A stretch of 64,000 nucleotides of DNA from Biomphalaria glabrata (GCF_947242115.1 NC_074725.1:23293898-23357897), one strand, 5' to 3'; positions 12,261 through 26,472 are shown, counted from the first letter of the stretch. Numbers and translations are program-made. The notes: generated by a model from the letters alone, not told the origin.

Positions 12261-13814
12261 ATTTTTTGCTGTTATTTTACTATTTTAAAAATTTAATAGT
12301 AGATCACGATTATGAGGGAATCGTGGAAATCACTCAAGGTTATTTTAAAGGCATATATATATATATTATGAATCAAGATAATTTGAACATTTAAGATATA
12401 CACAGAGGTAAAAACAAGCCTCTTTTGTGATAATAAAGACAATCCCATTTCAAAATAGAATAATATATAGGCCTATAGACTCTCTATATAATTTCACGTT
12501 TGATTGAAAAAAAAATCAACAACAAAGAGACACATTAATCTCATTATGAAACGCATAATACGATAGTTTTAGACTTATGCTAATGGGAAACAGATTCGTG
12601 ATATCATGCTGACTTAAAATAGTTAAGTGAAATTAGACTGTCTAGAGTCCAGAGCTATATTAATAATATTGATGAGACTAAATTTCTAATAATTGACAGT
12701 TAAATGATGACATATAATTTAATATGTACAATTTTAGCCTATTATGGTAAATTTGATAATTGTTTAGATTCTAAATCTATTGTCCAAAATTTTTATAGCA
12801 ACCGCTTTATGTTTCGCTCTTTTGTTTGAAGTGTATTGACATAGACCTTGCGCACAGGGATCCATCATTAAATAAAAACATAGGGGAGATAATAGTTTCC
12901 ACTCGACTAATAGGCTTACCCTCTGTCCCATGAATCGACTAAAAAGACCATCGAGGTAAATAAATACTAAATAATAATAACGACCTGACTCAACGTTTTC
13001 TACACACATTACACTGTGGCTCAGTTGTAGATTCATTTATTTTAAAAGAAAACCAACAATTTAATACATAAAGTGGAATGTAAGGTGTATGTATGTATTT
13101 CATAAAAATTACAATCATTTGACCAATCTTGATCAAACTTAGTATGAACATTCCTTACATAATAGCGATGATCTTAGGATATGTTAAGTTGCCTAAACAA
13201 CAAGACAGTTTGTTAGATTCGGGTCAATAAGGCGTCTTGGTATTCATTTTTAACTATAAAAACTGTAAAGATCTATAATATAAAACAAAAAAAAAAACAG
13301 AACGAAAAAAAAACAACAACGATGCCGGGTAAAGCGTAGCTAGTAACTAAATATTTGAAAGCAGAAATTTAGTATTTGTACAGGTTTAGATATTAAAGAA
13401 TATTTTTTAGATTTAGTCTGTTGTTATTCATTTAAGTTTTTCAGTGTCTGTATGCACAAGCTGCTAATTATTTTGCATGCATTTGACAGATTGAAATATC
13501 GTGCTGTTGCAATCATGTATCGTGAGGGACTTAAGGGTGAGAAAAATATGTTCGTTTGTTTCTTTGCACACTGTTAGTGAAATGACAGAAGGCAAGATCT
13601 CATTTTGCTTGCTAGCTGCGGAGCTTTGACGTCAATCGTTTATTTTTTAAGAAATATTTTATTTTGGGGGTTAATGGGACCTCAAGTCCCCGACTACGAT
13701 TATGCAATTCAGTAGTTGAAGTTCAGCTATATTTTTTTTATTAGGGAGGGGGGTGAATGTAGTTTACTTTTCTTTTTCGATGACTGTTGGTTGAATTCTC
13801 GTTTATTGAATTGT

Positions 13815-14003
13815 GTTTTACATGTTTCGGTTCGGTTGTATTTTCAGAATTGAAGATTAGTGCATTGTTGTAATATGTGTTACATGTTTCGGATGTTCCT
13901 AGTCCAAACCTCCCGCAGGACAACGGGAATGGCAGTGGGCAGGGTATGAACCCTGGACCATTGATAAGTCCAGCATGCATATACCGCACGACCAGGCTGC
14001 CAT
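13815..14003 (-). repeat. tRNA-derived SINE, family A (with duplicated tail)
   Basis: The same body as at 88-262. The ACATGTTTCGG segment occurs twice (about 13820 and 13880), suggesting one SINE tail inserted next to another. A further degenerate copy lies at 14050-14140. Confidence 0.75.
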
Positions 14004-14802
14004 CCGAATGTTGTGAAACATGAAATCTCTTTATTAGATTATTATATATTAACTAAAACTCCACGCTGGACGGCGGACATGGTTTAAACACGGGACCATC
14101 GACACCACACTCCATCAAATACCACATAGCTCGGCAGTTACTTAATAATGTATATCAACAGCTTGGCAGGAAAACATGTACGTGTTTGAAATATTTTGTT
14201 TCGAGAGAGGTTCCCCCCCCCTCCCCCATCTTCACCCAAAGTGCGACACCTTAGACTTAGATCTCCCTCCCCTCTCTCTCTCTCAAACACCAACTCCATC
14301 GCACGCTGGGCTATATCCATGGTATAGTTACAGGCTTATAGCTCCTTCGTTTTATCAGTGCTCATAAATATAAATATATATAGGTCTGTGCTAGGACCTT
14401 AGACAGGACCAGAGACAATATTGGGACGAGACAAAAACTTCCGGAACTCCTAAGGGAAATCACTCCTAGTCAATAGACAGATAAAGAAAATACTGCACAC
14501 TACTAGAATACTAGATTGTAACTAGATCTAGACTAGATCTAGAGTCTAGATTTACACTTGAAGTTCTAATAAATTCAACTTTGATTAGTCTGGTGGTTTT
14601 TGTAGTCTTCCTCTAATTATTACGATCTAGATTTATTCTATATCTAGACTATGTAATATATTGTAGATAAGTCTAGAATACTAGATAAATCATGATTAAT
14701 CAATCATTCAGATCTTCTACTCACTTCTAGTGTTACAGTTCTACTACGCCTCCTAACTCCTAGTCCTGGCCAGGCCTTTTTAAGTTTAACGAACGGCTAA
14801 GC

Positions 14803-17800
14803 ATGTCTGATTCTAATTGTTCAAATTCGCAAATAAATATTGAAGAAAATAATGAAAATGGAACTTTTATGAAAAATGTAAACATGCAATATGATCATCA
14901 ATTTTTAGATCTAGATCTAAGCTGTAGATCTAGTCAGTTAACCCAAAGTCAAAGTGATTTTGATTCAATAGCAATTAATAGATCTAGATCTAATAATGAG
15001 AATGTAAACTCTCAAGAGAATCATTCACAGTCACAGATTGAGATAGGCCTACCACATGGTTCTAATCAGTCTAGTGTGCCCATGAATTTGGATTGCAACA
15101 ACACTAAAACTGGGACGTCAGTATTGTCAGATGTAGCAGATTATGATTTTGATGGGCAATCACAGAATCATGAGAATCTTATCACCAACACTAAGCCCAA
15201 CTTCTTACACGAGAAAAAAACATGTAGTAATAATTCTGATTCCTTATGTTTGAATATGGATTCAGAGTTATATTCTGATGAAACAGTATCTTCACCTACT
15301 GTTGTAAATAAATCACCTAAACTTCCAGCTGACCATGTTTTGTCACACCAAATGAATAATCAGACATCATTTTCTGAGCATTCAGTGTCACAATTAATGG
15401 ACGCTCAAGAGCCAGTTGACATGCCTTCTACACATTATTTGGACACTGATCAAAGAATGAACATTGTACATCAAAATATAGATATTAACCATGAAGTTAG
15501 TTTACTGGCACCATCAGAGGTAGATCTAAAAGCAAAAATTGATGTAGTATGCTTTTCTAATGTTCAACAAAATAATATCAACACAACAGTCACTCAGGTA
15601 AAGTAGTGGGAAAAACGTTATTTTTCTTCTTTTTGCAAGCTCTTGCTGCTGACCTGTAAGGCTGTAAGCTCTTTCTAGTTTATGTCAACAAAAAAAAAAG
15701 CCTTATTTATGTTGTTGTTTTTTTCTGCTGTTCTGCACTACCATTCAGAGTGTTGGCTATTCTGGGCTTCACAGTTTCTTAAGGGTGTGCGCAGTGCCTA
15801 CAAAAGGGGTGGGTATGTGAGGTTTATTCTGTTAAGGTAAAAATTTAAATGTGTTTTTTTTCCTATTTAGTTGGAAAATAGTAAATAGCAGATGAGACAA
15901 TAGATACTATCCATTTTTTCTGTCATTGTCATTTCTCTATAAATTTCACAGCCTGTACTTCCCGATGCTTATTGGTTGAGCCACTCTTTTTTGTAATGGC
16001 CGCCTAAAATTGGCTAATAGAAAGAACGTAGCATTTAATTGGTCTGTTGGGTGATAGTCTATCTGCCTTTCTGTTTCAAATGATCTCTATGTGCTCAAGG
16101 ATCCATTGTTTTGTCACTGTGATGTGTTATATATTTAGTGTGTAAATGTTTGTAGATATTGGTGAAATCATTAATTATGTTATGAAGTATAGAAATTAGT
16201 AAAATAGAAGTAAGTTTAGTGACATCTTTAAAAACAGTTGTGGTTACCGTTGTATGCATAGAAAAGTTACTTGTAGTAAGTTTTCTTCTAGATATATTTG
16301 TGGTTATGATGAAAATTTTGTTTTAAATATATACTTTTGTATTCATATTCTTCATACAACAGCCAGATGAAATTTTTCAACCTCAAAATGGAAGTGATAT
16401 GGAAATGTGGGAGTCTGAGCCTTATAATATGAACTATTTCACTCAAGTGCATGATAAGTATGCTCCTTTTGTTGGGAAATTATTTTTTTTTTTTTTAGGC
16501 CAGAATGTTTTAATGTTCTTCCCTAAAAAATTTTTTAAAATTTTTTGCTTTTATTTTTTAATGCCAGCAAATTTTGCTTCTAAAGGAAAGAGACATTATT
16601 AATTAATGTTAATCATATTTCACCTTCACCTATCCCTTGGTCTGTTGAACGTTTGTGCACCAAACAGGAAACATAATCTGATTACCACCTTTCTCTTTTC
16701 ATCTCTGTCTTTTGCCTTGAATGTAATTTCGAGAATGAAGCTAAGAAAGATGTTTTAAAAAGAGATTTCAATGTTGTTTCCCAGTGTCTGTTGTGTAGAA
16801 GGGTTCAGGAAAGAATTCTTATTTTGCTAAATAATGATAATGAAAAAGAAGCTAAAGTATATTAATTTATTTTAGTAGATATTTACTCTTACTTGTTTGA
16901 AAGTTGTTGTTTTTTCTTTCATATATTTGTTTTAGTTGTAACTCAACTTGTAGTGGGTTTTTGTTCTGGTCAAAGGAGTCTGGTGTATTAGTACTTAAGG
17001 CAATGTATCAAGCTTATTTATTAATAATACAAATTTGCCTGACTTACAGATATAAATTGACAATAGACTCAGTGCCAACATTTTATACATCTGCTTACCA
17101 AGAGTTTCAGAGCAAAAGTGAAGATAACTTCTTGCGAGGATGCAAATGGTAAATATTAAAACCTTTCATTCAAAGTGCTAATCATTTTTAAAGCTGCTGT
17201 GAGGAAAAAAGCAAAAATGAAACTTTTTTTTTTTAACTTTCTGGACCTTTTTAAATATTAGTTTCTTAAGGATAATACTATCCTAGCATTATACAGCTGA
17301 GGAAAACTACAACTAAAAAAGGGCTTCATGTCTTCATATAAGTTGACAATTTTATTTTTATAAAACTTTGAAGAAAACATTATATTGCTCTTCAATGTGT
17401 TCTCACATCTAACATTATTATTATTATTATTAAATCCAAACTTTTGTTTACACAAACTTTAATAAGAATATACGATCCCCTAGACTTATTTCTAAAATAA
17501 AATATTAGCTTGTGGATGCACAACAATTAGCTTACTCATTGAATATAAAAATCTACTTTATTGATAAAATAGTATGATCAACAAAGCATATATTCATTAC
17601 ACTTAGATGATGCTTTAAGTCCCAAGACATTTCAGACTCTTAAAAACAAGATGGATCAACTCTATGATAACTATTCTTTAAAAATCCATTTGTTTCAATA
17701 TCAAATACAAAGCTAGTTAGTATTTAGATACTCTAATTGTCAAGATTGTTGTTTTCTTGTTAAACTGAAGTATGAAAAAAATATTATTTTCTTGTTTATT

Positions 17801-18200
17801 GAAATTTTTTTTTTAAACTAAAAGATTATTTTCACTGTATTGAATTAGGTCTCCTGATGGTAGCTGTATCATGACAAACAGCAATGATAACTGTATTAGA
17901 ATCTTTAAACCATTAGCAACACAAGATTTGGACAAAGCTGGAAACAATGATCTAGTAAGTTTGAAAGAGAAAGTCTTTAGAGAGGATTGCTGTACACTTC
18001 TAAAGCCAAGTCGATTTTCTTTAGTCTATCTACTGAAATGAAAGAGCACATGCAAAATTTTATAATAGTGCAGTAGAGTTTAGAATTGTTATTAAATGGT
18101 CTCATTAATATTCCTTTGGAATTAAATTCATTTTTTTACATTTAATCATGAATATCAGACATTCAAGAAATAAATAAATAATATATATATATATATATAT

Positions 18201-18232
<32 letters not shown>

Positions 18233-21200
18233 CTTAAAATACAGGAAAGTACAAAATATCCAGGTATGGTATTCTAATCCACTTTGTATCATTAAATGTA
18301 AACTTAGCACTTAAGTCATAATATTTAATATTTTAGTGATTATATTAATATAATGATAATTTGAACATTAAAAAGAAAATCTTTAAGTCATAGATGTTTA
18401 TCTGACTAAGGTTATTCTGACTGATTGCTAAACTAAGGGCGACCATTAAAACTCTTCAGACAATAAGTTTCTAAATGGCCTTATCTTTGGGTGCTTGTAA
18501 TTTTATGGTGTTTTTGGTGTTTCAATACTTTTATATACATAATTTTTCATGTACATATTGCACATGGGCATGGTGGCTACTGGTTAAGCACTTATCTTCT
18601 TTAACTTTTGTGAAGATTGTGATTTTGAAGTTCAGAATTTGTAGGACATAAAGGTATTTGATGGCCACATGACACCCTCATTAACTGTTGGCGTAGAAAG
18701 AAATGAGCTTTACATCATCAGCCCCCATAGATTGCAATGGCTGAAAGGGATAACCTTTTTAAACATTGCATTGAGATAATATTCTTTTGATATTAACTCC
18801 TTTTTTTCAGACCAGCAATGTTAAGGTCCAAGAAAGTGGCCAGATTTATGACTTTGCTTGGTTTCCTGGAATGACTTCATTTCAACCAGAGCTTTGTAGG
18901 TGAGCAATGTTTGTTTGTTCCCATATTAGTTTTTCATTAATATTGTTTTTACAAGTGCAGCCATTAAATTAAATATAGTTTAATTTGATATAAAGATTTT
19001 TTGTTAACATTATGATTCTTTAATATATATATATAGTATAATCAATAGACCTGGTATTTGTGTGTGTGTTAAGATATTTTTGATTTAACCTAGTAAGGCA
19101 ATAATATTGGTCCTTCTGCAAACTTAATCAACTCTTGAAAATTATTTAGTGTAACCTAAAAAAAAAACCTGAGCTAAGTGATGTGATATTAATTTTTAAA
19201 TATATTACATAAAAATGTTTTAGTCTAAGTTTAAAATTAGATTTCTAGTTCTATATAACTTGAATATTGTCCACAGAGTTGTCACCACTTGTTCAGGTAT
19301 TCCTATTCATATGTGGGACTCAGAAACAGGTAAAATAGTTGCCAACTACAGAGCTTATGATCAGTATGATGAAGTCACGGCAGCTTACAGTTTATCTTTC
19401 TCCTGTGACGGCAGTAAAATATATGCTGGCTACAACAAGGCCATCAGGATATTTGACACAGAGTACCCAGTGAAATCCTGTAAACTTGTAAAGACAACTA
19501 GTATGTTTATTTCATACACCTTTGTATTAGAATAACAACTCTTTAATACTTTAGTGTATGAAAACTTGAATGTATTTACTCTGCTATGTGCTATGCACTC
19601 TGGACTGTCATCACGAAAATCCTGCTGCTATTCCCTGCCATTCTGCTGGAGGTTTGGATTAGGAATAATAATCTTAGAGTATCTCTTGTTTTTTTTTCCA
19701 CATATTGTTGGTTTTACATGTGCTACTTAATCATACATATTTATTTATTTCTAATGACAGAATTGTAAACATGAAGCCCTTATTTTCTATGGATGTCTTT
19801 TTATTACTTAAAGTTGGCAATAACAGTATAATCAGCATTCACATTGACCAGAGCACAGCAGAGATTTTATAGAAGTCACTAAATGAACTGAAATTAAAAT
19901 TTTCCCCTGGGCTTTATCCCAGTCAAGAAACACTATTAGTTTTTGTATACTTCAACAGAGATTATTACTTCAGCATGTGTGCAAGACTGACATCTCATAA
20001 CTAGCATGCAAGAACATTGTAATAATTAAAAAATAATTTGCTCTGGAAAAACAAACACTTTCTAGTTTCTGCTAAAAAAAATTATTGGAATTAATTATTT
20101 TAAAAATATATATGAGAAGATGTTTGGAAAAAAATATTTTAGAAAACAATGAAAGCAATCTAGTCTGATATCAACATGGATTTTGTGGCAATAATATTTT
20201 TGGATATTTATAATTTTGATAAAGCTATGTCCTTTAAATAATCCCATTGTTTATAGGAGCAGGCTTAAATTTCAAATTAATGGATCGTTAGTCCCAGCAG
20301 TCACTAAAGCTATGACCCAACAGATGAATGATACTACTTGTTCTTGTTCCAAGTATCACACATGAGCTTCTTTGATTTTCACAATATTCAAAATCTGGAT
20401 AATCAGATTACTAAACAAGTTGCTACTGAGTTCTTTCAAACTACTGCAACTCTGCTCACTGTATTGTCAAGGAGCATCCAGTTTCTCTAATGTCTTTTTA
20501 AATTAGGGACTCATATTAATTATCTTGTGTGAGTCTCTTTAGAGATTGAGATAGACATTAGTTCAACACAGCTTCCACAAACAGTAGTAAGTAACCAGCA
20601 AATGAGAAAGCTAGGTAGAAGTATAATCTATCTATTTATATAATTCTCTTCATGGCTCAAGAGTTTGGATGAGAAGAAGTAGGAAGAATTAAAGGAAAGA
20701 TCACTCTCTTATTTCTGCTGATAGTCACCCCAAGAAAAAACAAGAGGGGGGGGGGGGAGAACAAGTGGTATTCACCCGTCACTACAGATGGCTGCCTGTC
20801 ATGGAAAGAGAACAAGTAATCTACTATGTATATTCACCCATCACTTAATAGCAGAACCGGACTTAACCATTGTGGGGCCCTATGCGAAATGGATTTCGCA
20901 TGGCCAAGTTTGGATAGGGAAGCGGATAAGTGAAATTTAAGAGTTTATATTAGAAAATAAATTCGTCTATGCATTTTATTAATTCTTTACTATGTACAGA
21001 ATTACTTTACGAGCCTTGCATGTATCAAAGTCATACAGTATATCATAATAATTCTGTTTCCTACATAGATCACCCTCAATAGCAAGAATTATCAAATGTT
21101 TCAATCTGTCTTTGAGAATTGTTGACCTCAAGTAATTCTTCATTAGTTTGAGGTGCGAGAAGCTTCTTTCACCAGATTACACAATTACGGCTAATGCTTA

Positions 21201-24200
21201 ATGCCGTTTTTATTTATCGCTCTTAGGATTGGCGTTTTCCATATTGAATGACACCCCAAAATGACAATTTTTATCTATATATTTCCCTATATTTTAAGGA
21301 CTTTTTCATATATTTTGCAATTTCGGAAGATTTCCAGGAGCTCCTGGTAAATCGACAGAAGGGCGCAGGAAATCTGTTTTAAGTTATAAAATGGTTTAAT
21401 TTAATAATTTATACACCTTGAATTAGCGCAGGTCCTATGAAAGTGCGGGGCCCACTGCGGTCACATAGGTTGCAGTGGCCTAAGGCCAGCCTTTAAAAAT
21501 AGCGGCGTATGCTACGCTGCCAGTCCACTAGTATTAAATATTAATTCAAGTTTCGTATGTATGACAGTCAAATATCTTTGTCACTGACAGATACCAAAAC
21601 AAAAGATGGCCAGACTGGAATAATTTCTTGCTTTGCCCACAGTCCTGATGGCAGTGGTTTGTATGTGGCAGGCTCTTACAGCAGACATGGTAAGGGTTAT
21701 GATATTCTATGTGTATGTTTTTGATGGCCTACTTAGATTTACATCCTCCAATGACATATGTTGCCATGCTGTCTCCATAGAAATTGATCTTCAGCAATGT
21801 ATGCAACCTCTGCCCAACTGAGATCCTCTATGAAGGTGCAATAACTTGTTATACGAGTTCATTCTTGTTTGCATTTTCCTTGTTTTGACTTCCTTGTTAT
21901 TCTGCTAATCTGTTGAAGAAATGTCCTGCATATTTGTTTTAAAACTTTTTTTTTTACATATGAATCAATACCTATTAAGTAAAAGACCAGAGAATTGTCT
22001 GGATGCATTATTATTCAAGACAGAAGAGATTTAAAATACAGGAGGTCTAAAAAAAGGTGTTAAAGATTCATATGCATTCTTAAGATCAGAGAGAATGACT
22101 AGGAAATAGGACGACTATACTATCATTTCTTGAATTATTGATAACAGACAGAGTCTTATAAAAGTGTTATGAAGTCTACTTGCTTATAATGCTATGTTAT
22201 CTCTACTAGGAAAACATCTTCATCATTACTTCAATTATAATTTGCATTAATTCTAATTAAAATTTTATATAAATAATATTAATGAAATAGATGACATAAA
22301 GCCATTGGAATATCTTTGATTATTATTTAATTATTGTTCTTTATTATTATAAAAGCTTATTTGGACTGATACAAGATTGTTATGAATTCAAAGTATTGGG
22401 TTTTATTTGTTTTCAGTTGGCATCTATGATTCCTCCTGTGATAAGTTGGTCTGCTTGATCCAAGGGCAGCAAGGAGGAGTAACTCATGTTTTGTTTTCTC
22501 CAGACGGTACCAAAATTTATAGTGGAGGCAGAAAGGTGAGATTCAAATTGATATTCTATCTCAATGATTACTTGCTGATGATGTCAACCAAATAAGAATC
22601 TTAACTCTTTGGCTCCGGAATTAATTCGGAATTATTTGCCACTTTTGGACGGAATAAATTTTTCCGCCATTTCAGAGTGCGCTACTTTGCTTCGATATAA
22701 CTTGTATAACTTTTTTATTTATTATTGGAAAATAATAAACTTGATATAGAATTAAAGAGAAATGGATGCTCTTTCCATTTCTTATGTTTTCTAGTTTGCA
22801 AATTATGTTGTTTTTGTAATTTTGGGTTTTGAATATAAAAATTAAAAATGAAAAACTCACCAACTGACATTGAAAATATCCATCCAAGTGCATGTTTAAA
22901 GAAATTTATTGTTCAAATTGAATTGAAATAGCTTTTTTTCTCATTTTTATCCATTTGTTTACAGAACACCACAGAAGAAACAGCAATAGATGCAAAAAAT
23001 AATAAACTGGAACTAATAATCCAATGTCACTACTTTAACGAAAAAGCCCATAAAAAAAGCAACACGCTTGGAACAAAACACTTTTACCCTAAAACTAGTC
23101 CAACTGTACAGCATATATATATTTATAGTATTTTCTTCTAAAGTTCTTCATGTACTTAATATATAAATATTCCTTCTAGTTGTGATATTCATGGAAGCAG
23201 TCAATATGAATGTGTGGGTTCGACTCCCATCCAGCGCAAACATAAACCGTTCTCCCTGACCCAAAGTGTTTACATACTCTGTCTTTCTTTATAGTTATAG
23301 GTCTCCATTCTCTGAAAATGGATCTTATTCTAGCAGGGGTGTTCCATTTAATCCTATGGTCAGCATAGCTATTTATTTTGCTAACAAGACTATCAACAAT
23401 GTGATTGTCAATGAAAAAAACATTCCATCTCAATAGATGCAGTGCTGACTAAGTCTAGGTTGACAACCCAATTTCTTGGTGGAATAAATCTTAAATTGTT
23501 CTGTTTCAGTGCCTAGAAGATAGATCTAGAGATCTACATCTATCTGATTAGATTTAGATCTAGATAATGTAGAGACAGCTAAACTAGTTCTAGATCTACA
23601 TTGAACATTAGCTGGGGGTGGAGCTGCTTCATCAGCTGATAAACTTCATCATTACTAGACCTAGGCCTAGACCTATACATTAATTTACTAGATCTAGATC
23701 TATATAATTAGATTTATCAATATCACCATCAGATGAAACAAAACCACTGTCATCTGAATTCTTATACTTCTTTATCAAAGAAATATTTAGATCTACAAAG
23801 TTTATATGGCCTTGGTTGAAGCTCCATGTTAAAAAAACACGCACACAGAAAAAATAAATGTCATCTATTTACAAACTTCGTACAAAATAAAAACATGTTA
23901 AATGAAGGAAATTCCGGATGTTTAGCAAAGGGAAACTATTCTAGATAAACAATTAAGCAATAAAAAACAAGAATTGGAGAAATGGAAACGAAAAAATTAA
24001 ATTTGAAATAGCCGATGCCCCCAGCATTGGTCCGACTTTTTTCCCCTTTTTTAAAATCAACGCCCTGTGCGTTGGTGCGGAGCCAAAGACTTAAGACAGT
24101 TTATAGAAAGTTTTTTTTTTCTCTCCCAGGATGCTGAGATATTGTGCTGGGATACAAGAAATCTAGGTCACATTTTATTCTCTGCACTTAGAGATGTGAA

Positions 24201-26245
24201 AACCAATCAACGCATGTATTTTGATGTGTCTCAGTGAGTAGTAATATCTTATAAAATTCTTATTAAAAGGCTCTACAAAGAAACCCTGAAGATAACTTCA
24301 GATTGAATCTGAATGTACCCATCATATTAAAAAAAAATGTATTTACTGTTTCTCATGCCACATTTAATCTTGCCTGATCCTAAGATTTCAAGAGTGCAAT
24401 TATTTTTTGTAATTTAAAAAAATAATTAAATGATGGTTTAAGAATTTGTTATTTTTTTTTTTTAGTGGACCCCGAAAAAGAGAAGCTGCTATTAGTTTTG
24501 TGTAGCCTGTCTGTCACATCTTAATCTCATAAATAAAAAATGCTATTTAAATCTGACTTCCATATTCTGTAGTGCAATAAAAATAGGTTCTAACTACTAC
24601 ATTTGGTGTTCTGAATGAAACCTGTTTGTTTTTAAAATTAAAGATGCAAATTTTTTAAAACAAGATTATGGAAAAGTGTGAAGATTGTAGAAAAATAGTA
24701 TTTTATTAGTGAAAATAATTCTTTCTAATGTGCATCAACTAATGTGGTTTACTCAAAGCATGAACTTTTGTTTCAAAAACTAAGCATACACATTGTATGC
24801 ACAAATTTATACATATTTTTTAAAACAATTATTTTATAGGCAGTTTTCTCTATGTGATAGTCTAGCAGTAAACAAGTCCCTCTCTCACACACATATACAC
24901 AATATACAAAGTGACCTGGTCCGTCCTCTCTCTCCCCCTCTCTTCTGGTTTAAACTTTGAAGTGTGACAAAATATGATCACAGGTAATTTAAATAAAAAT
25001 GTGTATGGAACTAGGATTGTGGTTACTGATAGTAGAGCATAGTTTCTGTTCACTTCAAATGAAAGTTTCTTTTGAATTTTTTGCTAACACAAAGAAGGTA
25101 TGATTTGTTCTTAAAAAAAAAGCAATTTTTACTATAATTAATCTCTCAAATTTGAAAAGTGTTATTGTAATCTTCACCCTATATATGGCATTTCAAAACC
25201 TGCTTTGACCTTCATTACCTATTAACAACAGATCCACCTACAAGTTTGTGGGAAAATACAAACTCTTTTTTTGTATGTTATTATGACTGATTTTTTTTTT
25301 ATTTGTATAAATCGGGAGGATGTTTTTTTTTAAAATCAGTTCTAATATGTATGTATGTACACCTGGAACTTCATGTGGTTTGTTTTTTTTAACAGATCAG
25401 GACAGTTTCTTATGTCTGGCAATAATGACGGGACTGTGATGTTCTGGAACACTCTTCATGAGTGCCAAGAGTTTAATGGTGATATGTTTTTGAAACCTTG
25501 CTCTCAGTTTTATGCTCACTTTGACTGTGTCAATGGTATCAGGTAATATGGCATTACATTTATTGTCTTTTACAGTACATTTTTTGTAACAAAATAGGTG
25601 CCAGTACTCAGTGATGGATGGCCAAACTTTTAACTACTAATAAATTAATAATAAACGTTAAAATACAAGAAAAGCAATAATTATTTACCCACATTGAAAA
25701 AGGTACTGGTACACCATACCGGTGCGTACCGTCACAAAAAAAGCACTGGTCTTTTAAACTGTACACATCTTTGATTATAATCACCTACAAGCTTTGAATA
25801 GGTTCATTTTTTTTTCCTTTCTTATCTTCACTGATATGGCTTATATATCACATATTCTCAACTCTTTACAATGATCATGTCAGCATGCACATTCTGTCAT
25901 GTTCACAGTGCTTTCCTAAGAAACAGATTTATATCTCTCATATTTATTATAATATATGGCACAATGATTTCTTCCACTAAACCCTTCTAAAAAAATAGGC
26001 CTGTTTATATTTCTAATGTTAACTATTGTTTTGTTTGCTTTGTACAATGCAGCTATAATCACCAAAACCACATGATCGCCACTGCATCAGGACAGCGTCA
26101 CTTTCAGAATTTTGATGAGACAGACAGCGAGGAGGAAACTGGAAAGCACAGTGTTGTGAAAAAGAAGAATCCATGGGACTTTTCTCTAAAACTTTGGAAG
26201 ATTCCATTTGAAGAGGAGGTAGAGAGTAGCTCATCTAATAGGTAG
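14803..26245 (+). CDS. WRAP53: WRAP53/TCAB1 telomerase Cajal body protein 1 homologue
   Basis: Exons: 14803-15597, 16363-16457, 17050-17148, 17849-17954, 18811-18899, 19277-19500, 21591-21689, 22417-22535, 24130-24233, 25396-25542, 26053-26245. The sum is 2070 nt, or 689 residues plus TAG. An in-frame stop at 14761 fixes the start. Exon 1 (residues 1-265) is a Ser/Asn/Gln-rich, probably disordered tail. The WD40 propeller follows from about residue 330, with landmarks WSPDGSCIMTNSNDN, GIPIHMWDSETGKIVANYRA, GGVTHVLFSPDGTKIYSGGRK-like and MIATASGQRHF, all matching TCAB1 in order. In the known family this protein binds the CAB box of scaRNAs and telomerase RNA and takes them to Cajal bodies. It is longer than human TCAB1 (548 residues), mainly through the N-terminal tail. 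The C-terminus is acidic, then FEEEVESSSSNR. Introns 6 and 8 carry DNA-transposon fossils. Confidence 0.95.
16618..16760 (-). repeat. LINE family X fragment
   Basis: CACCTATCCCTTGGTCTG...TCTGTCTTTTGCCTTGAATG matches the coding end of the family X LINE at 27245-27345 and 53575-53670. It is in WRAP53 intron 2. Confidence 0.6.
18180..18235. repeat. TA microsatellite
   Basis: An almost pure (TA)n run in WRAP53 intron 4. Other TA runs are at 36413-36435 and 62905-62945. Confidence 0.9.
18570..18765 (+). repeat. SINE family B, old copy
   Basis: TGGCTACTGGTTAAGCACTT head, then GTGAAGATTGTGATTTTGAA and TGGCCACATGACACCCTC...AACTGTTGG, ending GATTGCAATGGCTGAAAGGG. In WRAP53 intron 4. Confidence 0.65.
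20850..21490 (-). mobile_element. hAT transposase fossil (dimerisation domain) in WRAP53 intron 6
   Basis: The minus strand from about 21185 to 20995 reads GERSFSHLKLMKNYLRSTIL, then KDRLKHLIILAIEGDL and YDFDTCKARKVIL. This is the C-terminal hATC dimerisation block of hAT transposases (zinc-finger MYM-like branch, from memory). The flanks hold GGGGCCC-rich ends (near 20875 and 21450) that may be eroded termini. Only this terminal part survives in one frame; the rest is not recognisable. Confidence 0.75.
22602..24096 (-). mobile_element. piggyBac-like DNA transposon fossil in WRAP53 intron 8
   Basis: Both ends carry TTAA followed by an inverted repeat: TTAACTCTTTGGCTCCG at the left and the mirror CGGAGCCAAAGACTTAA at the right. 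TTAA is the piggyBac target site. Between, the minus strand encodes an acidic stretch (NSDDSGFVSSDGD) and then IRSIFREWRPITIKKDR, which resembles the N-terminal part of the piggyBac transposase. At about 1.5 kb it is shorter than a full element and its frames are broken, so it is a dead copy. Confidence 0.7.
24460..24545 (-). repeat. LINE family X 3'-end fragment
   Basis: GCTGCTATTAGTTTTGTGTA...CTGTCTGTC matches the terminal stretch of copies at 26593 and 35816. In WRAP53 intron 9. Confidence 0.6.
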
Positions 26246-26472
26246 CCCAATTGTAGCCTCTTGATTGTTAACATTAGTTTTTATCCTCAACTTTTGTGCA
26301 GTTCTTTTCAACTTCGCACCTTTTTTTTTTTATTAGACTGAATAAATTACCGTTTATATATATTTTTTTAATTATCTTTAAAGGAATCTGAGTAATATCA
26401 TGGGTTTCTGAAATACTATTACTCCAAAAGTGTTGTTGTTTTTTTCTTTTAGAAAAGACAAAATTGTACTGA

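Noticed and set aside
12176-14003. tRNA-like A and B boxes
   Set aside because: None folds as a complete tRNA with a proper acceptor stem; they belong to SINE heads present in several copies.
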